Positions 1-8,650 of a stretch of 63,684 bases of DNA are shown here, one piece after another (position 1 is the stretch's first letter; each line of letters starts with the position of its first letter). A program made the translations under genes and the position numbers. The stretch comes from Clostridia bacterium (GTDB taxonomy: Bacteria; Bacillota; Clostridia; Oscillospirales; Acutalibacteraceae), in assembly GCA_017517135.1 (NCBI GenBank), contig JAFXAK010000018.1, forward strand, positions 1-63,684. Reading direction: 5' to 3'. A model generated the notes under the pieces. The model ran no database searches and was not told the DNA's origin. It worked only from the letters and a program-made list of their open reading frames with translations.

Positions 1-111
1 ACCTTTGGTGGTGGCTACCTTGAACAAAAAAATCGGCAGGTTTTTATCTCAGGCTCAGGAAACAATTTTGAACATCATATTTTTTTTGAGAAAAGTGTCA
101 CCTATCATTGA
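1..111 (+). CDS. 3' end of an unidentified gene (partial)
   Basis: Frame 1 is open from the window edge to a TGA at 109-111, giving 36 residues that begin TFGGGYLEQK and end SVTYH. The gene would start outside the window. I recognise no family from this tail. It could also be a chance open stretch, because no codon-usage test is possible on so few residues. The 100 bases after it hold the promoter of the next gene and no clear terminator. Confidence 0.25.
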   Translation, partial: TFGGGYLEQKNRQVFISGSGNNFEHHIFFEKSVTYH

Positions 112-151
112 CGACTCTACAAGAAAAGAACAGAAAAAAGCAAAATAATCC

Positions 152-180
152 TTGCTTTTCACAAAACAATAAAATATAAT
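152..180 (+). promoter_or_regulatory. sigma-A type promoter of the alcohol dehydrogenase gene
   Basis: TTGCTT at 152-157 and TATAAT at 175-180 are separated by 17 bp. This lies 36 bp before the start codon at 216, which has a GGAGG ribosome binding site. Confidence 0.5.
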
Positions 181-215
181 ATATACGGTAAAAAATTAAC
201 AACGGAGGAAAAGAA

Positions 216-1424
216 ATGTCAAAAGTATTCAAAGCATATTGCAGAATCTATCAGAATGTGATGAAGGTTGCCTGCAATTTCCTTGACTGGTCTGAGCCTG
301 AGCTTATCAAGGGTGCAGGTGCGGTCAGACAGCTTCCTGCTCACATAAAGCAGAAAGGCATTGATAATGTTCTTGTTGTTACGGACAAGGGACTTATGAG
401 CCTTAATCTTCTTGCTCCTCTCTTTGAAGAGCTTGACAAGGCAAATATCAGGTATACTGTATTTGATAATGTTCAGCCTAACCCCACAATCAACAACATT
501 GAGGATGCCCGTGAGCTTTATATTAAAAATTCCTGCAAGGGTATCGTAGCCTTCGGCGGCGGCTCACCTATGGACTGTGCAAAGGCTTGCGGTGCAAGAC
601 TTGCCCGTCCGAAGAAAACTGTTCCCGAGCTTCGCGGTGTTCTCAAGGTTATCAAGAAAATTCCGCCTCTCTTTGCTGTTCCCACAACAGCCGGCACAGG
701 CTCTGAAACAACCATTGCTGCTGTTGTTTCAAACCCCGTAACCCACGAAAAGAACGCAATAAACGATCCCGTATTAAGACCGAAAACTGCTGTGCTTGAT
801 CCCGAGCTTACAGTAGGACTTCCCAAGAAAATCACATCCACAACAGGTATGGATGCTCTCACCCACGCAGTTGAAGCATACATAGGCAAGAGCAACACAA
901 AGGGCACAAAGGCTGCTGCAGAGAAAGCCACAAAGATGATTTTTGAAAACATCCTTGAAGCATACGAAAACGGAACAAACCTTGCTGCCAGAGAAAATAT
1001 GCTTGAAGCATCCTATCTTGCAGGTATCGCTTTCACAAGAGCATATGTAGGCTATGTTCATTCAATCGCACATAACCTCGGCGGTATGTACGGTACTCCT
1101 CACGGACTTGCAAATGCAGTAATTCTCCCCTATGTCCTTGATTATTACGGTGAAACAGCTTATAAGCCCCTTGCAAAGCTTGCAGATATCGCATTCAGCG
1201 ACTGTGCTTCTCTTTCAACCGAGCAGAAGGCTAAGTATTTCATCGAAAAGATAAGAGAATTCAACGCAAAGATGGAAATTCCCGCAAAGTTTGATTTCAT
1301 AAAGGAAGAAGATATCCCCCTGATAGCAAAAAGAGCGCTCAAGGAAGGCAATCCTCTCTATCCCGTTCCAAAGATTATGGATCAGACAGACTGCGAAAAG
1401 CTTATAAGACAGTTAATGGTATAA
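216..1424 (+). CDS. iron-containing (type III) alcohol dehydrogenase
   Basis: A 402-residue member of the Fe-dependent alcohol dehydrogenase family, which interconverts alcohols and aldehydes/ketones with NAD(P)H, typically in the cytoplasm of fermenters. Visible signatures are the dinucleotide loop GGGSPMDCAK near residues 113-122, PTTAGTGSE near 155-163, and the metal-site segments GMDALTHAVEAY near 211 and HSIAHNLGGMYGTPHG near 282-297, which supply the Asp/His ligands. Length is normal for the family. The start is set by AACGGAGG six bases upstream. It is a single transcription unit with its own promoter and terminator. Butanol-, lactaldehyde- and propanediol-type members look alike, so the substrate is not assigned. 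Confidence 0.93.
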   Translation: MSKVFKAYCRIYQNVMKVACNFLDWSEPELIKGAGAVRQLPAHIKQKGIDNVLVVTDKGLMSLNLLAPLFEELDKANIRYTVFDNVQPNPTINNIEDARELYIKNSCKGIVAFGGGSPMDCAKACGARLARPKKTVPELRGVLKVIKKIPPLFAVPTTAGTGSETTIAAVVSNPVTHEKNAINDPVLRPKTAVLDPELTVGLPKKITSTTGMDALTHAVEAYIGKSNTKGTKAAAEKATKMIFENILEAYENGTNLAARENMLEASYLAGIAFTRAYVGYVHSIAHNLGGMYGTPHGLANAVILPYVLDYYGETAYKPLAKLADIAFSDCASLSTEQKAKYFIEKIREFNAKMEIPAKFDFIKEEDIPLIAKRALKEGNPLYPVPKIMDQTDCEKLIRQLMV

Positions 1425-1437
1425 AAAACTGATTTTC

Positions 1438-1474
1438 GGACAGCAATCCTTTTTCGGGTTGCTGTTCTTTTTTT
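1438..1474 (+). terminator. Rho-independent terminator of the alcohol dehydrogenase gene
   Basis: A 12-bp stem (1438-1449 with 1456-1467, two G-T wobbles) with loop TTTTTC is followed by a run of seven T. Confidence 0.85.
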
Positions 1475-1517
1475 GTGTGCAAGACTTAAAAAACTGCAAA
1501 TATCTTATATAAATATA

Positions 1518-1547
1518 TTGATTTCATAACAAAAGTTGTGTTATACT
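1518..1547 (+). promoter_or_regulatory. promoter of the Gfo/Idh/MocA gene
   Basis: TTGATT at 1518-1523 and TATACT at 1542-1547 with an 18-bp spacer, 37 bp ahead of the start codon at 1585. Confidence 0.5.
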
Positions 1548-1584
1548 TTCCGTGTATAAATAATTATAATAAGGAGTTTTTACA

Positions 1585-2745
1585 ATGTCAGAAAAAGTGC
1601 GTGTCGGCATAATAGGTGTCGGCAATATGGGCTCAAGCCATCTGAATAATTATGTAAAAGGCAAAATGCCTGAAATAGAAGTAACCTGTGTGGCAGATAC
1701 AGACGAGAAAAAGTTTGCGGCAGCTCTGGAGAAGGTTCCCTCGCTTGTCTGCTTCAATAATGCAACCGAGCTTTTCAACTCAGGTCTTTGCGATGCTGTT
1801 ATCATTGCAACACCTCACTATGACCATCCTCCTCTTGCAACAGAAGCTATGAAGGCCGGCCTTCATGTTATGAGCGAAAAGCCTGCCGGTGTTTATACAA
1901 AACAGGTCAGAGAGCTTATTGAATTCACAAAAACAAGCGACAAGACCTATGCTATAATGTTCAATCAGCGCACAAACTGCATCTACCGTAAGGTAAAGGA
2001 AATGATAGATTCCGGAGAATACGGTCAGATAAAGAGAGTAAGCTGGATTATAACCTCCTGGTACCGTACACAGGCATACTATAACTCAGGCGGATGGAGA
2101 GCAACATGGGCAGGCGAAGGCGGCGGTGTTATGCTCAATCAGTGTCCGCATCAGCTCGACTTGTGGCAATGGCTTTGCGGTATGCCCACAAAGGTAAAGG
2201 CTGTATGTCACGAGGGCAAATGGCACGATATCGAGGTTGAAGACGATGTTTCCATCTATGTTGAATATCCCAACGGTGCAACGGGAACATTTATCACAAC
2301 AACCGGCGACTATCCCGGCACAAACAGACTTGAAATAACTCTCGATAAGGCAAAAATCATATGTGAAGATGAAAAAATCAGAATGTTCAGGCTCACTCAG
2401 AGCACAGACGATTTCACAAAGAATGCCGCTGAGGGCTTCGGCTCAATTGACGGTGAATGGGAAACCGTTGAAACAGACGGTCTCAACGAGCAGCATGTAG
2501 GTGTTATGAATGCATTTGCAGCACATATTCTCCGCGGTGAACCCCTGGTTGCAAACGGTGAAGAGGGTATAAACGGACTTACTATTTCAAATGCCGCTTT
2601 CCTCTCCTCCTGGCTTGACGAAACCGTTGTGCTTCCCATTGACGAGGATCTCTTCTATGAAAAGCTGCTTGAAAAAATCAAGAGCTCAAAAGCAAAAACA
2701 AATGTTGTTGAACAAGTACAGGCTGATATGAGTTCAACATTCTGA
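1585..2745 (+). CDS. Gfo/Idh/MocA family NAD(P)-dependent oxidoreductase
   Basis: A 386-residue sugar/inositol dehydrogenase-type protein. The N-terminal Rossmann fold shows GIIGVGNMGSSH (residues 8-19), the family EKP motif lies in MSEKPAGVY near residue 96, and the substrate domain has the catalytic-type HQLDLW segment near residue 190. Enzymes of this family oxidise or reduce a sugar, inositol or sugar-acid hydroxyl in the cytoplasm; the substrate cannot be read from the sequence. AAGGAG precedes the ATG. mreB follows only 23 bp later, so transcription from its promoter may run into the cell-shape operon, although no functional link is known. Confidence 0.9.
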   Translation: MSEKVRVGIIGVGNMGSSHLNNYVKGKMPEIEVTCVADTDEKKFAAALEKVPSLVCFNNATELFNSGLCDAVIIATPHYDHPPLATEAMKAGLHVMSEKPAGVYTKQVRELIEFTKTSDKTYAIMFNQRTNCIYRKVKEMIDSGEYGQIKRVSWIITSWYRTQAYYNSGGWRATWAGEGGGVMLNQCPHQLDLWQWLCGMPTKVKAVCHEGKWHDIEVEDDVSIYVEYPNGATGTFITTTGDYPGTNRLEITLDKAKIICEDEKIRMFRLTQSTDDFTKNAAEGFGSIDGEWETVETDGLNEQHVGVMNAFAAHILRGEPLVANGEEGINGLTISNAAFLSSWLDETVVLPIDEDLFYEKLLEKIKSSKAKTNVVEQVQADMSSTF

Positions 2746-2768
2746 GTTTACTGAAAGGATGAACATTT

Positions 2769-3779
2769 ATGCTGTTCTCACAGGATATCGGCATTGATTT
2801 AGGAACTGCAAATACTCTTGTATGCGTCAGAAACAAGGGAATTGTAATAAGAGAGCCGTCTGTTGTTGCAGTTGATGTCAAGGCAAATCCCGTAAAGGTT
2901 GTTGCCGTAGGCGAGGAAGCAAAGCAGATGATAGGCAGAACCCCCGGCTCAATCACAACATTAAGACCTCTTAAAGAGGGGGTTATAGCAAACTTTGAAA
3001 TGACTGCGGATATGCTCCGCGAGTTCATAAAAAAAGCGATGCGCGGCTCTCCCTTCAGCAGAGCAAGAGTTATGATATGTATTCCCTCGGGCGTTACCGA
3101 GGTTGAGCGCCGTGCCGTTCACGACGCTGCCAAAAGTGCAGGCGCAAGATATGTAAGTCTCATTGAAGAACCTATGGCAGCAGCTATCGGTGCAGGCCTG
3201 CCCGTTGCAGAAGCTGTAGGAAGTATGATTGCAGACATCGGCGGCGGTACTGCTGAGGTTGCTGTTATTGCACTCGGAGATATCGTTACCGCAAACTCGG
3301 CAAAGGTTGCGGGTGACTCCTTTGATGATGCCATTGTTCAATACATAAAGAGAAAATACAATCTTCTCATAGGAGAAAGAACTGCCGAAGAAATCAAAAT
3401 AAGTATAGGCTCTGCCGCTCCCTATGAGGGCGAGGGTGCTATGGATATCAAGGGCAGAAACCTTGTTGACGGTCTGCCTAAGAATGTTGAAATAACATCA
3501 GAAGATATACGCGAGGCTTTGTCTGATCCCGTCAATCAGATTGTTGAAACAATACGCCTTACCCTTGAAAAAACTCCCCCTGAGCTTGCCTCCGATATTA
3601 TGGATTCGGGGATTACTCTCACAGGCGGCGGTGCTCTTTTAAGAGGTATTGACAAGCTGATTGCCGATGCTACGGGTATGCCCGTACACATAGCGGAAAA
3701 TCCTCTTGACTGCGTTGTAACGGGTACTGCGATTTGTCTTGAAAAAGATAATCTCAACATAGGACGCAGATTAAAATAA
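2769..3779 (+). CDS. mreB: rod shape-determining protein MreB (actin-like)
   Basis: 336 residues with the actin-fold nucleotide motifs: DLGTANT near residues 10-16 (phosphate 1), IGGGTAEVAV near 157 (phosphate 2) and TGGGALLRG near 285 (adenosine). MreB forms membrane-associated filaments that direct lateral peptidoglycan synthesis with MreC, MreD, RodA and PBP2. mreC, mreD and the PBP2 gene follow in the same orientation with short gaps, the classic elongasome order. Mbl-type paralogues are hard to separate by eye, but the mreCD context favours MreB. Confidence 0.95.
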   Translation: MLFSQDIGIDLGTANTLVCVRNKGIVIREPSVVAVDVKANPVKVVAVGEEAKQMIGRTPGSITTLRPLKEGVIANFEMTADMLREFIKKAMRGSPFSRARVMICIPSGVTEVERRAVHDAAKSAGARYVSLIEEPMAAAIGAGLPVAEAVGSMIADIGGGTAEVAVIALGDIVTANSAKVAGDSFDDAIVQYIKRKYNLLIGERTAEEIKISIGSAAPYEGEGAMDIKGRNLVDGLPKNVEITSEDIREALSDPVNQIVETIRLTLEKTPPELASDIMDSGITLTGGGALLRGIDKLIADATGMPVHIAENPLDCVVTGTAICLEKDNLNIGRRLK

Positions 3780-3807
3780 TTTTAATTCAGGCAAACGGAG
3801 AAAGAAA

Positions 3808-4650
3808 ATGCACAGATACTTTTCAGACACAAAATTCAAAATCACTCTTTGCATAACATTAAGTCTGCTTATGGGAATATTTGTTGCTGCTGTTTCAGAC
3901 AGCGGCTCTTCTCCGTTTTCCTCCGCTTTAAGCGTTGTTATGACTCCCTTGCAGACATTGGCATCGGAAATTGCCGAAAAGCTCGATTCCTTTGAAGCAA
4001 AGTTTGTAAGTTCGGGGGTATATGAACAGGAAATAGAGTCGTTGAAGCAGGAGCTTGACGAATACAAGGCATTGCTCGTTGACTACGAAAAGCTGAAGCA
4101 GAAAACCGAAGCTTATGAATCCTTTCTTGAGGTCAAGGAGGAAAATCCCGATTTTACTTTTGTTTCGGCAAATGTCATTATGCGTGACAATTCCGACATA
4201 TACGGCTCATTCACTCTCAACAAAGGCACATCCGATTCCGTACAGAAAAACAATCCCGTTATTTACGGCAAATATCTTATCGGTGTTGTAAAAGAGGTTA
4301 CCCAAAATTCCTGTACCGTATACACGCTGTTCAATCCGTCAGTCAATGTCAGCTCCTATGAAATCAGAACAAGAGAGGACTGCATAATTGAAGCACAGAC
4401 TGATTTTTCAAAGCAGGGCATTCTTAAGCTTACAGGTCTTTCCCGTTCAACTCCCATTGTTTCGGGCGGTATTGTCTGCACCTCGGGAATAGGAGGTATT
4501 TATCCCCGTGATCTGATCGTAGGTTCGGTAAAAGAAATAATAGACGAGGAAACCGATATTTCCGTTTATGCAACAATTCAGCCTGCTATTGATTACAGCT
4601 CTCTTTCCGATGTGTTTATTATCACCGATTTTGACGGTAAAGGCGAATAA
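3808..4650 (+). CDS. mreC: rod shape-determining protein MreC
   Basis: 280 residues: an N-terminal membrane anchor (about residues 9-27), a periplasm-side coiled coil (about 70-105, rich in E, K and L) and a C-terminal beta-rich MreC domain containing NNPVIYGKYLIGVV. MreC bridges the MreB cytoskeleton and the PBP2/RodA synthase outside the membrane. It sits 28 bp after mreB and its TAA lies 4 bp before the mreD start, consistent with one operon and coupled translation. Confidence 0.93.
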   Translation: MHRYFSDTKFKITLCITLSLLMGIFVAAVSDSGSSPFSSALSVVMTPLQTLASEIAEKLDSFEAKFVSSGVYEQEIESLKQELDEYKALLVDYEKLKQKTEAYESFLEVKEENPDFTFVSANVIMRDNSDIYGSFTLNKGTSDSVQKNNPVIYGKYLIGVVKEVTQNSCTVYTLFNPSVNVSSYEIRTREDCIIEAQTDFSKQGILKLTGLSRSTPIVSGGIVCTSGIGGIYPRDLIVGSVKEIIDEETDISVYATIQPAIDYSSLSDVFIITDFDGKGE

Positions 4651-4654
4651 TCTG

Positions 4655-5173
4655 ATGAAATCAAAAGAATCCTTTTATCACATATTAAGAAAAATATCAA
4701 TAATACCTGTTATCATATGCACCGCCCTGCTTCAGAACAGCTCTGACAGTTCCTCGGGTATCGGTGTTTTTCTGCTTGTTCCCTTAACAGTCAGCATAGC
4801 GATGTTCGAGCATGAATTTTCAGGTATGCTCTACGGTCTCTTGTGCGGTGCGCTGTGGGATTTATCCTCTGCTATTCCCGACGGTATATATACCTTATAT
4901 TTCACGGTTTTTGCCTGTCTTGCAGGTCTGTTCACCCATTATCTTTTAAGAAATACTCTTATTTCGGCTTTTGTACTCAATATTTTCGGCACACTCGGTG
5001 TGTGTATGCTGAATTTTATTTTCAACTGTCTGGCAAAGGATGCTGCCGATATATGGAACACTATAAAATTCTTCTATATTCCATCCTTTGTTTTAACTGT
5101 TGTAACAATTCCGTTTATATATTTCCCCGTTAGATTTTTAGAAAGAAAAATACGGACAAAAACAATAATCTGA
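4655..5173 (+). CDS. mreD: rod shape-determining protein MreD
   Basis: 172 residues, nearly all hydrophobic with about five membrane helices, typical of MreD. The ATG at 4655 (MKSKESFYH) is chosen over an in-frame upstream start inside mreC because it has an AAAGGCG-like ribosome binding site and leaves the normal short N-terminus. MreD is the poorly conserved integral-membrane partner of MreC. The call rests on topology, size and position between mreC and PBP2. Confidence 0.88.
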   Translation: MKSKESFYHILRKISIIPVIICTALLQNSSDSSSGIGVFLLVPLTVSIAMFEHEFSGMLYGLLCGALWDLSSAIPDGIYTLYFTVFACLAGLFTHYLLRNTLISAFVLNIFGTLGVCMLNFIFNCLAKDAADIWNTIKFFYIPSFVLTVVTIPFIYFPVRFLERKIRTKTII

Positions 5174-5188
5174 AAGGCGTGAAACACA

Positions 5189-5491
5189 TTGAAAAACAAA
5201 CTCAATAAAAAAGCCCTGTTTGTTTCTCTTTTTTTCTGTGCGGCATTCCTTGCGTTTATTGTTCTGCTGTTTAATATACAGATACTGGATTCCTCTGATT
5301 ATTCGTATTCGGCTGCAACTGTTTCAAGCCATAATGTATCGGTTGAGGCATCAAGAGGCGAAATGCTTGACACAAACGGAAATGCTCTTGTTTATAATGA
5401 GCAGATCAACACCGTAATTTTTGATGCTCTCAGCTTCCCGACAGAAAACGAACAGAGAAACACCGTTATTCTGGCACTTATAAAACCTTGA
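5189..5491 (+). CDS. mrdA: penicillin-binding protein 2, N-terminal fragment before a frameshift
   Basis: A TTG start after AAAGGCGTG opens a frame with one membrane anchor (about residues 8-30) and the start of a class B PBP dimerisation domain (EASRGEMLDTNGNALVYN near residue 52). It stops at TGA 5489-5491. The rest of the protein continues in another frame from 5484-5487 on, so the two frames together encode one PBP2. PBP2 is the transpeptidase of the elongasome and is expected directly after mreBCD. The frame change must fall between the stop of the second frame at 5481 and this TGA, around AAA CCT TGA. An indel, an assembly error or +1 recoding would all fit. Confidence 0.85.
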   Translation: MKNKLNKKALFVSLFFCAAFLAFIVLLFNIQILDSSDYSYSAATVSSHNVSVEASRGEMLDTNGNALVYNEQINTVIFDALSFPTENEQRNTVILALIKP

Positions 5492-7304
5492 AAAAAATGA
5501 AGAAAGCTGGGTTGACACCTTACCTCTTGAATTCGACAGCGAAACTCAAGAAATCCGGTTTGAAGAAAAAAGAGAAACCGATATCAAATGGCTTAAATCC
5601 ACGGATATGTCAGGACTTAATTCCTATGCAACCGCACAGAACTGCTTTGATGCACTCATAGAAGAATTTGAGCTTGAAGGCTATTCAAAAACAGATGCGC
5701 TGAAAATTGCATCTGTCAGATACTATATGCGCAGACTCGGTTTTTCGGCATCAAACCCCTATACCTTCTCGCAGGATGTTTCAATCCGTACTATAGCATA
5801 CATCAAAGAAAACAGCGACATTTTCCCCGGAGTGGAGGCACAGGTAACATCTGAACGGAAATATGTGGGTGACGGCACATTTGCCTCTCACATCCTCGGT
5901 GTTGTTTCGGCTATCAGCTCGGATGAATATGCCGCAAAAAAGGAAGAAACTCAAGTCTTACTTGACAATAATCTGCTTACTCAGGATGAAATTCTCGAAA
6001 TAAAAGCAAAGGCATATTCTCTCAATGATAAAATAGGAAAAAGCGGTCTTGAGCTTGCAATGGAAAAATATCTCAGAGGGCAAAACGGAACAAAACAAAT
6101 ACTTATTGATTCCGACGGCAACACAACCGAAGAATATTCCGTTATGCCTGAAACAGGCAACACAATCGTAACAACCTTTAATAAAAATCTGCAGGAAATA
6201 GCAGAAAATTCACTTGCCAAAAGAGTTAACGAGGTAACCGACAGCGAAGCTCTTGCAAACGGTATGACATATGCAGGTGCGGTTGTTGTCATAGATGTCA
6301 ATTCCGCTGCCGTTCTGGCGGCTGCTTCATATCCCGATTATTCCCTTTCCACTTATCAGGAGGACTATGCTCAGCTTGCCGCTGATGCGGGAAGTCCCTT
6401 ATGGAACAGAGCCTTCCAGAGTGCATATTCTCCCGGCTCAACAATGAAGCCCGTTATAGCAATAGCTGCCCTTGAAGAGGGCATTATCACGGGAGACTCC
6501 CGTATTACCTGTACGGGACAATACGAATATCTTGACCAGACCTTCGCCTGCTTTAACAAAAACGCACACGGTACAATAAATGTAAAACGCGCATTGGGCG
6601 TTTCCTGTAATATTTTCTTCTTTGACCTTGCAAGAAAATTAGGCATTGATAAAATGAACGAATACTCAAAGCTTTTCGGTCTCGGGCAGAAAACAGGCAT
6701 TGAAATATATGAGGAAGCAGGTATTCTTGCAGGTATCGAATACCGAGATTCTATAGGTCAGGGCTGGAAAGCGGGTGAAACATTGCTCGCGGCAATCGGT
6801 CAGTCCGACAACTCCTTCACTCCGTTACAGCTTGCAAACTACTGTGCAACAATAGCAAACGGCGGAACCCGTTATGTCCCCTACCTCGTAAGCAAGGTTA
6901 TCTCCTCCGATTTTTCTGAGGTTTTATACGAAAAAACACCCGAAATAGCATGTGAAACCAATGTCTCACAAACAACCTTGGATGTTGTTAAAGAGGGTAT
7001 GTATCTTGTTGCAAACGAAACCTCCTGTAAGCCGTACCTCGGCTCATTGAAATACAAGGTAGCCTGTAAAACGGGTACTGCCGAAAAAACACGAATAATA
7101 AACGGTGTTACCTATGAAGGTACCGACGGTTTTCTTATCGCATTCGGTCCTTATGAAGATGCTGAAATTGCAATAGCCGTTGTTATTGAAAACGCGGGCA
7201 GCGGCTCGTCAACCGCACAGGTTGCCGCAGATATATTCGAATACTATTTCTCTACTATGGACACCGTAAAGGATGTTCAGAATGAAAATACTCTTTTAGG
7301 GTGA
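5487..7304 (+). CDS. mrdA: penicillin-binding protein 2, transpeptidase part after the frameshift
   Basis: This frame is open from 5484 and reads LEKNEESWVDTL into the rest of the PBP2 dimerisation domain and a complete transpeptidase domain. All three catalytic motifs are intact: SPGSTMKP (SxxK), SCN in GVSCNIFF (SxN) and KTGTAEKT (KTG). The first ATG in this frame is at 5607, with no good ribosome binding site. Joined to the upstream fragment, the product would be about 704 residues, right for PBP2. About 600 codons stay intact downstream, so the lesion is very recent, an artefact, or bypassed by recoding. The tail overlaps the minD start region. Confidence 0.88.
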   Translation, partial: LEKNEESWVDTLPLEFDSETQEIRFEEKRETDIKWLKSTDMSGLNSYATAQNCFDALIEEFELEGYSKTDALKIASVRYYMRRLGFSASNPYTFSQDVSIRTIAYIKENSDIFPGVEAQVTSERKYVGDGTFASHILGVVSAISSDEYAAKKEETQVLLDNNLLTQDEILEIKAKAYSLNDKIGKSGLELAMEKYLRGQNGTKQILIDSDGNTTEEYSVMPETGNTIVTTFNKNLQEIAENSLAKRVNEVTDSEALANGMTYAGAVVVIDVNSAAVLAAASYPDYSLSTYQEDYAQLAADAGSPLWNRAFQSAYSPGSTMKPVIAIAALEEGIITGDSRITCTGQYEYLDQTFACFNKNAHGTINVKRALGVSCNIFFFDLARKLGIDKMNEYSKLFGLGQKTGIEIYEEAGILAGIEYRDSIGQGWKAGETLLAAIGQSDNSFTPLQLANYCATIANGGTRYVPYLVSKVISSDFSEVLYEKTPEIACETNVSQTTLDVVKEGMYLVANETSCKPYLGSLKYKVACKTGTAEKTRIINGVTYEGTDGFLIAFGPYEDAEIAIAVVIENAGSGSSTAQVAADIFEYYFSTMDTVKDVQNENTLLG

Positions 7305-7309
7305 TACTT

Positions 7310-8044
7310 ATGTCAAGAACAATTGTAATAGCTTCGGGCAAAGGCGGAGTGGGAAAATCAACACTTTCAGCACAGCTGGGAATGAACTTTTCTCTTGAAG
7401 GCAACAAAACATTGCTTGTGGATTGCGATGCGGGACTTTCCTCGCTTGATGTTATGCTCGGCTGTGCACAAAGCTGCGTTTTCAGCTGGTATGATATTTT
7501 TTCAGAGCAATGCAACGCCCCTGATGCACTCGTGCAGATAAATGAAAATCTTTTTCTTCTTCCCTCACCTAAAAACGCGGTTGGGGATAATAATGAAAAT
7601 ATAATCAAAGATATTTTAAGCGCAATGCAGGATGACTTTGATATAATAATAATTGATGCGCCCGCAGGTCTTAACGAGGGACTTGGAAGAGCTGCTGCAG
7701 CAGCTGAATTTTCGATAGTTGTTGCTACGGCGGATGAGGTTTCAGTCAAGGCTGCGGCTGCAGTTGATAAAACCCTGAGAGATATGGGAATAAAGCAATC
7801 ACGGCTTCTTATAAACAGATATGATATAAAAGCCGCAAAAAAGGGCAAACTGCTTACTGTTGATGATATAATAAACAAAACCTATGTTCAGCTTTTAGGA
7901 ATTGTTCCCGAGGATAAAAATGTTATGTACAGCACCGTTACGGGGCAAATCAACAAAAAAAGCAAATTTTCAAAGGCAATCAGCAGAATATCTCAGAGAA
8001 TTTCAGGAAAAAATGTTGAACTTTCTCTGTCTTTATTAAAATAA
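7310..8044 (+). CDS. minD: septum site-determining ATPase MinD
   Basis: A deviant Walker A P-loop ATPase of the ParA/MinD family: GKGGVGKST at the N-terminus, switch I region VDCDAGLSSLD, and Walker B IIIIDAPAG. MinD binds the membrane as an ATP dimer and, with MinC, blocks polar division. The C-terminus (FSKAISRISQRI then LSLSLLK) could act as the membrane-targeting helix. The ATG at 7310 is preferred to a GTG at 7301 because AGGGTGA lies five bases before it. Clostridial clusters normally place minC before and minE after minD; neither is here. A general ParA-like role is the alternative. Confidence 0.82.
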   Translation: MSRTIVIASGKGGVGKSTLSAQLGMNFSLEGNKTLLVDCDAGLSSLDVMLGCAQSCVFSWYDIFSEQCNAPDALVQINENLFLLPSPKNAVGDNNENIIKDILSAMQDDFDIIIIDAPAGLNEGLGRAAAAAEFSIVVATADEVSVKAAAAVDKTLRDMGIKQSRLLINRYDIKAAKKGKLLTVDDIINKTYVQLLGIVPEDKNVMYSTVTGQINKKSKFSKAISRISQRISGKNVELSLSLLK

Positions 8045-8047
8045 TTA

Positions 8048-8076
8048 TTGATAATTTGTCAGATTTATGTTATTAT
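8048..8076 (+). promoter_or_regulatory. promoter of mgsA
   Basis: TTGATA at 8048-8053 and TATTAT at 8071-8076, 17-bp spacer, in the 119-bp gap between minD and mgsA. mgsA therefore need not depend on the mre operon. Confidence 0.5.
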
Positions 8077-8163
8077 TACTGAATAGATACTGATATTTGC
8101 AGCAAAAAACTGTTATCAGACAATAAAAAATTAACAAATTATATATTAAGGGACGGTGGACTA

Positions 8164-8559
8164 ATGCATATCGCACTTATCGCTCACGATTCAAAAAAAG
8201 AACTTATGACACAGTTTTGTATCGCTTACTGCGGAATACTGAGTCATCATTCAATATGTGCTACCGGAACAACAGGTAAGCTTATTGAGGATGCCACAGG
8301 ACTTCCCATAACAAAATTCTTAAGCGGCTCACAGGGAGGCGCACAGCAGATAGGCGCACTCATTTCCTGCAATGAAATTGACTTGCTTTTAATGTTCAGA
8401 GATCCGCTTAATCCTAAGCCCTATGAGCCCAATGAGCAGGACTTATTAAGACTTTGTGATGTTCACAATATCCCTGTTGCAACAAATATCGCAACGGCCG
8501 AGTCGCTTGTTATCGGTCTTGAAAGAGGCGACCTTGACTGGCGTGAGCTCACAAGATAA
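8164..8559 (+). CDS. mgsA: methylglyoxal synthase
   Basis: 131 residues converting dihydroxyacetone phosphate to methylglyoxal and phosphate, a bypass of lower glycolysis when phosphate is short. The family pattern is clear: HDSKKELM at the N-terminus, TGTTGKLI phosphate loop, SGSQGGAQQIGALI near residue 55, and FRDPLNPKPYEPN near 80. Length is typical. In many clostridia mgsA ends the mre-min-rodA cluster, which fits its place here. Confidence 0.95.
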   Translation: MHIALIAHDSKKELMTQFCIAYCGILSHHSICATGTTGKLIEDATGLPITKFLSGSQGGAQQIGALISCNEIDLLLMFRDPLNPKPYEPNEQDLLRLCDVHNIPVATNIATAESLVIGLERGDLDWRELTR

Positions 8560-8598
8560 TAAGGCTTTATATTCCCGTCAGGGACTTTACCAAAACAT

Positions 8599-8622
8599 AA
8601 GGGCGGTTATTAAATCGCCCTT
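8599..8622 (+). other. perfect hairpin between mgsA and hisS
   Basis: AAGGGCG at 8599-8605 pairs with CGCCCTT at 8616-8622 around a 10-nt AT-rich loop. The downstream bases (GCATTATTAA) are not a T run, so this is a weak terminator or a processing/attenuation hairpin. It lies 28 bp before hisS. No T-box sequence is present. Confidence 0.45.
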
Positions 8623-8650
8623 GCATTATTAATTTCAGAGGAGATTTTTT

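Noticed and set aside
7255-7878. 207-residue open frame on the minus strand
   Set aside because: It lies antisense to minD, whose P-loop motifs and coding continuity are clear; the reverse product is a low-complexity Ser/Ala/Leu string.
8599-8622. T-box or riboswitch for hisS
   Set aside because: Only a simple hairpin is present; there is no GGGTGG-type T-box sequence, specifier stem or terminator.
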